11,181 bases of DNA from Oscillospiraceae bacterium (lineage in GTDB: Bacteria > Bacillota_A > Clostridia > Oscillospirales > Ruminococcaceae): the NCBI GenBank assembly GCA_017440445.1, contig JAFSHE010000212.1, forward strand, positions 1 through 11,181, written 5' to 3'. The notes beneath the pieces are model-generated. The model had not been told where the DNA came from. It searched no databases and saw only the letters and a program-made list of their open reading frames with translations. The position numbers and the translations under genes are program-made. Numbering within the stretch: the stretch's first letter is position 1; every line of letters starts with the position of its first letter. Below are positions 5,431 through 11,181 of this stretch, piece after piece.

Positions 5431-7038
5431 TTACCCTGTAACGGTGTAGACAAACTCCACCACATCCCCCTCGGAGAGGATGTACGCTCCTGCGGAGCAT
5501 TGCGGATATTCGCCGTTTACCCTGTACAGCCAGCCGCTCATGGCGCCGAAGCCGAATTCATACACATGCCCGATGCCGCCGATATACGCACCGTAGGATG
5601 TGCCTCTGTAATCCACCTGCACCCTGTCGCCCCGTGCCGCCGCAATAAGCGCATCAAGGGCAGAGCCGCCCTCGGGGACGGACACCTCGCAGGGGTAGAG
5701 TATCACACCATCCTCGGGGATGACCTCGGGCGGATTTATCGCAGGGTCGATGCTGTCCATGCGTGAAAGCACCTCACCGCAATCCACCGATACCGTGACC
5801 GTGATATCGTCGCTCCTGCCGCTTTCGCTGCGGTCAGCGTAATACTCCTCGGGAGTGCGGATATCAACAAACATCACTGCGCCCGCCGCAAGCACCGAAA
5901 GTATCCCCGCCCACAAAAGGGCGGTCTTTTTTCGTCCCGTAACAAAGAATATCAACAGGAGCGTCACGCCCGCCGCCGCAAGCACCGATACTATCACAAG
6001 CTTTATACTGTCGCCTGTCATGCGGGTCTCCGAGGGCTGCTCAGGCTGCTCCACGGGGGAGCTTTCTTCCTCTGTCCGAATGTCCTCAGGGAGGGAGCTT
6101 TCCTCTCCGTTTTCAGCGCCTTCCTCCCGTATTTCGGGAGCGGAAAACAGGCTCTCTCCCCGCTGCATAAGCTCCAGCGAGGTCAGCGCAAGCTGCGCCT
6201 GTGCCGTTGCAACTCCGCTTACATCACCCTCGGGGAGATGCGCAAAGCCGTTTCCACGGAAGTATTCCTCCATCGCCGCTTTCGCCGCCGAAACACGGCT
6301 GTCCTCTTCCCCGTAGCCGAGGGCTGTCAGCGCAAGCACCGCCTGCGCTGCGCTTTCGCAATTCTCCACGCCGATGGTCATAAACCCGCCGTTTTCAAGC
6401 TGCAGCGAGGACAGCGCCTGCTCTGCCCGCTGAAGCGCTGCGGCTATCTCCTCGTCCTCTCTCAGCGGAGCGAGGGCGTATATCGCAGCGGCAGTGATAT
6501 CCGTATCCGCAGCCGTGCCCTTAAGCGCAAAGCCGCCGTCCGTAAGCTGCTTTGACAGGATATGCTCCGCAAGGCTCTCCTTTGTATTAAGTGCGTTTTC
6601 GGGCGGCTCGGTATGCGTGCTGTTTGCCGCTATAAGTCCCCATATATACGCATTGAAGCCCTGTCTGTCAAGCGAGGTGTTATCGTAGACCGCAGCGTTT
6701 ACTATCTCTGCGGGACACTTCCCCGCCGCACCGAGAATTATCGCCGCACGCTGAAGCTCCGTCGGGCGGACGAAGCCCTCGCTGTCTATAAGCTCCTCTG
6801 CGCTGCGGCGCACATCCGAAAAATACTCCTCCGCACCCTCGCTGCCGTAGAGCCTCAGCCTGCAAAGTGCGGTCCAGTCGCTCTGCCCGAAGGAAAGCCC
6901 GCTGTAAAACTCCGCACTATTCTCTTTCGGGAGCAGTGCAGCGGCTGAAATACCCTCCGCAAGGACAGGAAAAGCGGTCTGCACCGCCAGAAACAGCACA
7001 GCGCAGACCGCAGTTATTATGTTTTTTATCGCCCTCAT
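5431..7038 (-). CDS. Exported barrel + membrane hairpin + DUF4430 protein, intrinsic-factor-like (predicted cobalamin binding)
   Basis: The 535-residue protein opens with a signal peptide (cleavage expected after VLA, residue 27). Residues about 45-295 carry terpenoid-cyclase/prenyltransferase-type repeats: QLTDGGFAL (164-172), QLENGGFMT (213-221) and GNGFAHL (262-268), each followed by an Ala-rich helix. This is the alpha6/alpha6 barrel also found in intrinsic factor. A Glu/Ser/Pro-rich linker (300-340) leads to two membrane helices (about 344-367 and 372-392) joined by a short basic turn, TGRKK. The C-terminal 125 residues are a DUF4430 domain: VPEGGSALDAL (454-464) and SGWLYRVNGEYPQ (501-513). 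Both outer domains should face outside. Its ATG overlaps the previous gene's stop (ATGA), indicating translational coupling. The upstream riboswitch points to vitamin B12 as ligand; that is inferred, not shown. Confidence 0.82.
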   Translation of the reverse strand: MRAIKNIITAVCAVLFLAVQTAFPVLAEGISAAALLPKENSAEFYSGLSFGQSDWTALCRLRLYGSEGAEEYFSDVRRSAEELIDSEGFVRPTELQRAAIILGAAGKCPAEIVNAAVYDNTSLDRQGFNAYIWGLIAANSTHTEPPENALNTKESLAEHILSKQLTDGGFALKGTAADTDITAAAIYALAPLREDEEIAAALQRAEQALSSLQLENGGFMTIGVENCESAAQAVLALTALGYGEEDSRVSAAKAAMEEYFRGNGFAHLPEGDVSGVATAQAQLALTSLELMQRGESLFSAPEIREEGAENGEESSLPEDIRTEEESSPVEQPEQPSETRMTGDSIKLVIVSVLAAAGVTLLLIFFVTGRKKTALLWAGILSVLAAGAVMFVDIRTPEEYYADRSESGRSDDITVTVSVDCGEVLSRMDSIDPAINPPEVIPEDGVILYPCEVSVPEGGSALDALIAAARGDRVQVDYRGTSYGAYIGGIGHVYEFGFGAMSGWLYRVNGEYPQCSAGAYILSEGDVVEFVYTVTG

Positions 7039-7904
7039 CTTCTCTTGCTGAGTGCAAGTGCTGCGCCCGCCAGCACTGCAACTCCCACAACAGCGGCGAT
7101 GCCCTCAGCGCCTGTATCGGGAGAGCCTTTGCCCGTTTCGGGTGTTTCGGTGTCCTCGGGAGCAGCTGTGTCCTCGGGGATTTCGGGAGCTGCCGCCTCT
7201 GCGAGAGCCTTTTCAGCACCGTCTATATCAGCCTGCGATGCGCCGTATGTTTCCAGTACAGCTATCGCATTCTTGTATTCATCTGTGTCGGAAAGCTCCG
7301 CGTTATCCGCAATAAGGGTCATGATTGCCGCAGTGTCTGTCTGCGGTACAACTGCGGGATTTCCGCCCCAGGAAGTGTTATCTATTCCAAGGTCGCAGCC
7401 GTAGCCGTATACAGTAAAACGGAACCACACCACATCTCCGTCCTCGGGAGAGTAATCGGTAATACCCACCTGTGCGTACTCGTCGTTTATAAAGAAGCTC
7501 CAGCCTGCCTCGGGAGTGAAGTCATAGTTGCTGAGATATCCTGCCTTTGTGCGCTCGTATACCTCCTCGGGCATTACTTCAAGCAGCTGAGAGGGGAACT
7601 CGATAAACATGATATCCTCCTCGGGAGAGGGGTCTGCAAATGCCGAGATATAATCGCCGTAATCGCTTTCGGTAACGATAACGTCAGCTGCTCTTTTCAC
7701 CACATCGATAGCCTTTTCGCCCTCGTAGAAAGGTACACGTACAGGCTCGGTGACAAAGCCCTGACAGATGGTGTTCTTGTCCGCTGCGAATACGATGTAG
7801 CCCTCGGGCTGCTCCTGTGCAAAAGCGCAAACTGATGCGCCCGCCATTACCGCCGCAGACAGCAGCGACGCTGCGATGCATTTTGTTGTTCTTGTTGTTT
7901 TCAT
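7035..7904 (-). CDS. Exported DUF4430 protein with sortase-like C-terminal signal (predicted cobalamin binding)
   Basis: The 289-residue product has a signal peptide (2-29, ending AFA), then a DUF4430 domain (about 35-168) with EGEKAIDVVKRAAD (61-74), AGWSFFINDEYAQVG (133-147) and EDGDVVWFRFTVYG (154-167). DUF4430 corresponds to the small beta domain of transcobalamin and intrinsic factor. A helical linker follows (190-240), then a Pro/Glu/Thr-rich spacer and SPDTG (261-265), a hydrophobic helix and a terminal KRR. That is the layout of an LPXTG-like wall-anchoring signal with a variant motif. The ATG at 7904 is preceded by GGAGGAA at a good distance. A longer frame runs up into the riboswitch and is not used. 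First gene of the operon, under the cobalamin riboswitch; its stop overlaps the next start. Confidence 0.85.
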   Translation of the reverse strand: MKTTRTTKCIAASLLSAAVMAGASVCAFAQEQPEGYIVFAADKNTICQGFVTEPVRVPFYEGEKAIDVVKRAADVIVTESDYGDYISAFADPSPEEDIMFIEFPSQLLEVMPEEVYERTKAGYLSNYDFTPEAGWSFFINDEYAQVGITDYSPEDGDVVWFRFTVYGYGCDLGIDNTSWGGNPAVVPQTDTAAIMTLIADNAELSDTDEYKNAIAVLETYGASQADIDGAEKALAEAAAPEIPEDTAAPEDTETPETGKGSPDTGAEGIAAVVGVAVLAGAALALSKRR

Positions 7905-7912
7905 GGAATATT

Positions 7913-7940
7913 CCTCCGATATCCGAGGCGTTTCGCCTCT
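7913..7940 (-). promoter_or_regulatory. Probable riboswitch expression platform and ribosome binding site
   Basis: On the reverse strand a hairpin GAGGCG-AAA-CGCCTC (7925-7939) stands just before the ribosome binding site GGAGGAA (about 7912-7918). Its 3' half, CCTC, can alternatively pair with the GAGG of the ribosome binding site, so the two structures are mutually exclusive. No U-tract follows, so control is more likely at translation than by termination. The switching mechanism is inferred. Confidence 0.5.
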
Positions 7941-7961
7941 GTAATAATATTTATCCGACTT

Positions 7962-8130
7962 AAGGTGACAGGTCTTCCGGCTCGGAATCATACACGCTCT
8001 GTCTGCCTTCCCATGGAGTTTCCTCCCCAGTGACACGCCGAAATGATCGGCTGTGACAGCAGCGCAGCTTCCTCACGGCAGCGGGGACTGCTGCGGATTT
8101 TCACCACATTCCGTTTGCCGCCCTTTTATC
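7962..8130 (-). ncRNA. Cobalamin riboswitch (RF00174-type)
   Basis: Read on the reverse strand, the conserved core appears in order: GGAAT, GTGGTGAAAATCCGC, GCAGTCCCCGCTGCCGTGA, a variable hairpin GCCGATCATTTCGGC, GTCACTGG, a stem closed by a GAAA loop (8019-8022), ATGGGAAGGCAGAC, and the B12 box GAGCCGGAAGACCTGTC ending near 7965. AAGG at the 5' end can pair with CCTT at the 3' end to close the aptamer. It lies between a consensus promoter and the DUF4430 operon, so it senses B12 (cofactor form not determined) and should lower expression when B12 is plentiful. Boundaries are accurate to about 10 bases. Confidence 0.93.
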
Positions 8131-8141
8131 AGACATTACAT

Positions 8142-8170
8142 ATTATATCGCAGGAAAAGGGTTTTGTCAA
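8142..8170 (-). promoter_or_regulatory. Consensus sigma-A promoter of the riboswitch/DUF4430 operon
   Basis: On the reverse strand TTGACA (8165-8170) and TATAAT (8142-8147) are separated by 17 bases, a perfect consensus. Transcription should start near 8135, at the 5' edge of the riboswitch. The -35 box starts only 6 bases after the stop of the upstream lipoprotein gene. Confidence 0.9.
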
Positions 8171-8176
8171 TGCGTT

Positions 8177-9394
8177 TTACGCAGCGAAAACAAGCTCCGC
8201 AAATCGGCTGAGCTTATCACGGAGATTATTCAGCGTTACTCTGCCGCTGATAAGCTCCTCTCCGAAGTCGGGGGCGCATTTAAAAAAGCCCTCGTCATCT
8301 ATCACACGGGAATAGTGCAGCTGCTCCCGCAGTGCGGTGAGGACAGGATATCCTGCCAGAAGCTCCTCGTCCCGAAGCAGTGCGGAATTGACAGGGAATA
8401 CGGACAGCTTTTCAAGGCGGTAGCGCTGAGCCTCCTCCCCCGCCAGCGCACGTGCGAAAAGCATAGCCTGCTCCGCATACTGCGAGGATGCGCTTACCGC
8501 CGCTATACTGTACTGTGCTGCGCCGCCTGTCTGCACGCATCTTCCGTCGGGGAGGGTTATCAGCGGCAGCGGAGATACTCCCATATCCTCTCCGAGAGAT
8601 GCGGATATCTGCGGCACCACCTCTGTACCCGCAACGGCAGCGGCGATACTGCCCTCTGCAAAGCCTGTGCGTATCTCTGCGCTGTCGCACTGAGCGTCAA
8701 GGGCGGGGCTTTTCACAAAGCCCACGAGATATTCCCCCGCAAGCATGCCGCTGTCGCCGCTGATACGGCTCTGCGGCACAGAGTCCTCCCCGGGCATGGA
8801 GCAGCCCGCCGCCATGAAGAATGCCGCCTGCTGTCTGCCGTCACGCAGGTCCATGGCGAGGTTTGCGCTTACCCCCTCGATATCCTTTGCAAGGATGCTC
8901 TCCATACGGGATACCTCGTCCTCCGTCAGCAGGGAGCGGTCGTAGTACATAAGCTGAGTTTCCGCAGCGTAAGGATATCCGAAGATATTCCCGCCGTGCT
9001 GCGAGGCGCTCAGCGCCGCCGCAGTGGAATTGAGCGCTATCCACTGCCTGTCTGCGTCCGTTGAAAGCAGCAGCCCCGCCGCCGCAAGCTGCGGCAGCTC
9101 CGAGGTCGTGATGCACAGCACATCCGCCGAGCAGCCCTCGGTCAGCGCAAGGTCAGCCGCCTCCGCTGCTGTCACTGTATTGAGCGTAAAAGAGTAATTG
9201 TTTTCGGGATGCTCCCGTGCGAAGCTGCCGCACAGCTCCACCACAAGCTCCTGCTGTGCGGAGTCCGTCCATATCTCCAGCTTTACCGAGCCTTTCTCCG
9301 CAGGAGCGGAGGAGCTTTCGCCGTCCTTTTCCGACGAGCATCCCGCAAGCACCATGACCGCCGCCAGCATGGCGCACATTATACGTTTTTTCAT
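8177..9394 (-). CDS. Extracellular solute-binding lipoprotein (family 1, MalE-like)
   Basis: The 405-residue protein starts MKKRIMCAML and has a lipoprotein signal with lipobox LAGC (Cys19), then a Ser/Glu-rich tether. The mature part resembles family 1 (sugar-type) solute-binding proteins of ABC importers: KLEIWTDSAQQELV near the N-terminus, EHPENNYSFTLNTVTA, LPQLAAAGLL, GNIFGYPYAAETQLMYYDRSLL, and FARALAGEEAQRY towards the end. Length is normal for the family. The ATG at 9394 is chosen because GGGGTGA lies just upstream and the lipobox is then at the right depth; an earlier ATG at 9433 lacks both. No permease or ATPase gene is adjacent, so the transporter partner is elsewhere or the protein has another role. 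The ligand is unknown. No clear promoter or terminator was found; readthrough into the riboswitch operon is possible. Confidence 0.82.
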   Translation of the reverse strand: MKKRIMCAMLAAVMVLAGCSSEKDGESSSAPAEKGSVKLEIWTDSAQQELVVELCGSFAREHPENNYSFTLNTVTAAEAADLALTEGCSADVLCITTSELPQLAAAGLLLSTDADRQWIALNSTAAALSASQHGGNIFGYPYAAETQLMYYDRSLLTEDEVSRMESILAKDIEGVSANLAMDLRDGRQQAAFFMAAGCSMPGEDSVPQSRISGDSGMLAGEYLVGFVKSPALDAQCDSAEIRTGFAEGSIAAAVAGTEVVPQISASLGEDMGVSPLPLITLPDGRCVQTGGAAQYSIAAVSASSQYAEQAMLFARALAGEEAQRYRLEKLSVFPVNSALLRDEELLAGYPVLTALREQLHYSRVIDDEGFFKCAPDFGEELISGRVTLNNLRDKLSRFAELVFAA

Positions 9395-9485
9395 AAATAT
9401 CACCCCGAAATAATCTGTGCAGACAAGGCTCAATTATTCGGTGGCGGGGATATCTTTTCATTTCACGGGGAAACAGCGAAAATCA

Positions 9486-9514
9486 TTGACAACAGGAGCA
9501 AAAAGTAGTATAAT
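9486..9514 (+). promoter_or_regulatory. Consensus sigma-A promoter of leuS
   Basis: TTGACA (9486-9491) and TATAAT (9509-9514) are separated by 17 bases. Transcription should start near 9521, leaving a leader of about 46 bases. That leader has a short hairpin GGGG-TCAT-CCCC (9539-9550) just before the ribosome binding site AAGGAAG (about 9554-9560). It is too short to hold a T-box. Confidence 0.88.
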
Positions 9515-9566
9515 ATATGATTGGAAAAATATAATTACGGGGTCATCCCCTGAAAGGAAGATAAAC

Positions 9567-11181
9567 ATGAAGTACGATTTCAGTGCCGTTGAAAGCAAAT
9601 GGCAGAAATACTGGGACGACAACGGCACATTCCGTGCCACAGAGGACAAGAGCAAGAAGAAGTTCTATGCCCTCGTTGAGTTCCCCTATCCCTCGGGTGC
9701 GGGCATGCACGTAGGCCATATCAAGGCTTATTCCGGTCTTGAGGTAGTAAGCAGAAAGCGCAGACTGGAGGGCTACAACGTTCTGTTCCCCATCGGCTTT
9801 GACGCTTACGGTCTCCCCACAGAGAACACCGCCATCAAGACAGGCGTTCACCCCAGACAGGTTACAGACAACAACATCAAGAAGTTCACAAGCCAGCTTA
9901 AGAGAGTAGGCTTCTCCTTCGACTGGGACAGAGTAGTTGACACCACCGAGGAGGACTACTACAAGTGGACGCAGTGGATATTCCTGAAGATGTTCGAGAA
10001 CGGCCTTGTTTTCCGTGACAAGACCCTCGTAAACTACTGCCCCAGCTGTAAGGTAGTTCTCTCCAACGAGGACAGCCAGGGCGGCAAGTGCGATATCTGC
10101 CACAGCGATATCATTCAGAAGGACAAGGAGGTATGGTACCTCCGCATTACAGAATATGCAGACAAGCTGCTTCAGGGTCTTGACGATGTGGATTATCTCC
10201 CCAACATCAGACTCCAGCAGGAGAACTGGATAGGCAAATCCACAGGCGCATTCGTAAACTTCTCCATCAAGGAGTGCGAGGACAAGCTGCGCATCTACAC
10301 CACACGTCCCGATACACTGTACGGCGTTACATTCATGGTAATTGCGCCCGAGCATCCCATCATCGAGAAGTACCGCAGCTCCATCGCAAATATCGACGCT
10401 CTCGACAGCTACAAAGCAGAGTGCGCCAAGAAGTCCGAGTTTGAGCGTACACAGCTCGTAAAGGACAAGACAGGCGTTAAGATAGAGGGTCTGACAGCCA
10501 TCAACCCCATCACCGAGAAGGAAATTCCCATCTACGTTGCAGACTACGTAATGATGGGCTACGGCACAGGCGCTATCATGGCTGTTCCCGCTCACGATAC
10601 ACGTGACTACGACTTCGCGAAGAAGTTCGGCATCGACATCGTTGAGGTAATAAAGGGCGGCGACATCTCCGTTGAGGCTTACACAGGCGACGGCGAGATG
10701 GTAAACAGCGGCGTGCTTAACGGCATCACAAACAAGAAGGACGCTATCGAGAAGATGCTCGCATTCCTCGGCGAAAAGGGCATCGGTGAGAAGGGCGTTC
10801 AGTACAAGATGAAGGACTGGGCTTTCAACCGTCAGAGATACTGGGGCGAGCCTATCCCGATAGTTCACTGCCCCGACTGCGGAATAGTTCCCGTTCCCTA
10901 TGAGGAGCTTCCTTTAAGACTTCCTCCCGTGGACAACTTCCAGCCCGGCAGCGACGGCGAATCTCCTCTCGCAAAGATAGAGAGCTTCGTAAACTGCAAT
11001 TGCCCCAAGTGCGGCAAGGCTGCAAAGCGTGAGACCGACACCATGCCCCAGTGGGCAGGTTCAAGCTGGTACTTCCTGCGCTACACAGACAACAAGAACA
11101 CTGACTGCTTCGCATCCAGGGAGAACATGGAATACTGGCTGCCCGTTGACTGGTACAACGGCGGTATGGAGCATGTAACAC
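9567..11181 (+). CDS. leuS: Leucyl-tRNA synthetase, N-terminal 538 residues (cut by window edge)
   Basis: The frame from ATG 9567 stays open to the window edge and encodes a class I leucyl-tRNA synthetase, which charges tRNA-Leu in the cytoplasm. PYPSGAGMHVGH holds the HIGH-type motif (HVGH, 48-51). A zinc-binding pair follows, CPSC (158-161) and CDIC (175-178). The CP1 editing domain shows TTRPDT (245-250) and GTGAIMAVPAHDTRDYDF; D347 matches the conserved editing aspartate (Asp345 in E. coli). Then come FNRQRYWGEPIP, a second cysteine set (CPDCG, CNCPKCG) and MPQWAGSSWYFLRY. The KMSKS loop and anticodon-binding domain lie beyond the window; roughly the first two thirds of a protein of about 800 residues is present. 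The start is backed by AAGGAAG and matches the family N-terminus, KYDFSAVESKWQKYW. Read from its own promoter, divergent from the solute-binding lipoprotein. Confidence 0.97.
   Translation, partial: MKYDFSAVESKWQKYWDDNGTFRATEDKSKKKFYALVEFPYPSGAGMHVGHIKAYSGLEVVSRKRRLEGYNVLFPIGFDAYGLPTENTAIKTGVHPRQVTDNNIKKFTSQLKRVGFSFDWDRVVDTTEEDYYKWTQWIFLKMFENGLVFRDKTLVNYCPSCKVVLSNEDSQGGKCDICHSDIIQKDKEVWYLRITEYADKLLQGLDDVDYLPNIRLQQENWIGKSTGAFVNFSIKECEDKLRIYTTRPDTLYGVTFMVIAPEHPIIEKYRSSIANIDALDSYKAECAKKSEFERTQLVKDKTGVKIEGLTAINPITEKEIPIYVADYVMMGYGTGAIMAVPAHDTRDYDFAKKFGIDIVEVIKGGDISVEAYTGDGEMVNSGVLNGITNKKDAIEKMLAFLGEKGIGEKGVQYKMKDWAFNRQRYWGEPIPIVHCPDCGIVPVPYEELPLRLPPVDNFQPGSDGESPLAKIESFVNCNCPKCGKAAKRETDTMPQWAGSSWYFLRYTDNKNTDCFASRENMEYWLPVDWYNGGMEHVT

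Noticed and set aside
6867..7835. A 322-codon open frame on the forward strand
   Set aside because: It is antisense to the two DUF4430 genes, has no ribosome binding site and a Cys/Arg/Ser-rich composition typical of an antisense shadow.
7905..8036. N-terminal extension of the first DUF4430 protein up to an ATG at 8036
   Set aside because: The extension lies inside the riboswitch and would bury the signal peptide; the ATG at 7904 has a strong ribosome binding site.
8315..9064. A 249-codon open frame on the forward strand
   Set aside because: It is antisense to the solute-binding lipoprotein, rich in Arg, Cys and His, without any motif or start signal.
9543..10868. A 441-codon open frame on the reverse strand
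   Set aside because: It lies antisense inside leuS, whose forward frame has all the expected synthetase motifs. The reverse frame reads as Val/Leu/Cys-rich low-information sequence, an effect of leuS codon bias.

Overview
The window looks like chromosome from a Gram-positive Firmicute, most likely a Ruminococcus-type (Oscillospiraceae) gut or rumen bacterium. The reasons are strong AGGAGG-type ribosome binding sites, near-perfect sigma-A promoters with 17-bp spacers, a lipoprotein, a surface protein with a sortase-like tail, a cobalamin riboswitch, and codons rich in 'ctc/ccc/gac/aag' in the core genes. The genus is inferred from style and protein families; no database search was possible.

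Layout. (1) 1-3600 is an AT-richer accessory segment. It holds two reverse-strand P-loop ATPases with nuclease-like C-termini (a DUF4143 type at 40-1293 and an archaeal-ATPase/DUF234 type at 1849-3297). Each has its own promoter. Between them lies a frameshifted remnant of a restriction-modification specificity subunit (about 1501-1793). The segment ends in a strong terminator (3575-3603) with no evident gene upstream, followed by unexplained GC-richer DNA. (2) 3769-5420 is a forward two-gene operon: a GNAT acetyltransferase with an extra N-terminal region, then a single-pass membrane protein with a C-terminal cysteine cluster. It has an extended -10 promoter in front and a bidirectional terminator behind. 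(3) 5431-8170 is a reverse-strand operon under a consensus promoter and a cobalamin riboswitch. The first gene encodes an exported DUF4430 protein with a C-terminal SPDTG sorting-like signal. The second, overlapping it by ATGA, encodes an exported alpha-barrel protein followed by a two-helix membrane hairpin and a DUF4430 domain. (4) 8177-9394 is a reverse-strand lone solute-binding lipoprotein. (5) 9486-11181 holds a consensus promoter and the first 538 codons of leuS on the forward strand, cut by the window edge.

The most interesting unit is region 3. An alpha6/alpha6-type barrel plus a DUF4430 (transcobalamin C-terminal-like) domain is the same domain set that sandwiches vitamin B12 in animal intrinsic factor and transcobalamin. 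Here it is anchored to a bacterial surface and placed behind a B12-sensing riboswitch. I infer a two-protein surface B12 capture system. No B12 transporter gene is visible in the window, so its uptake partner must be elsewhere.
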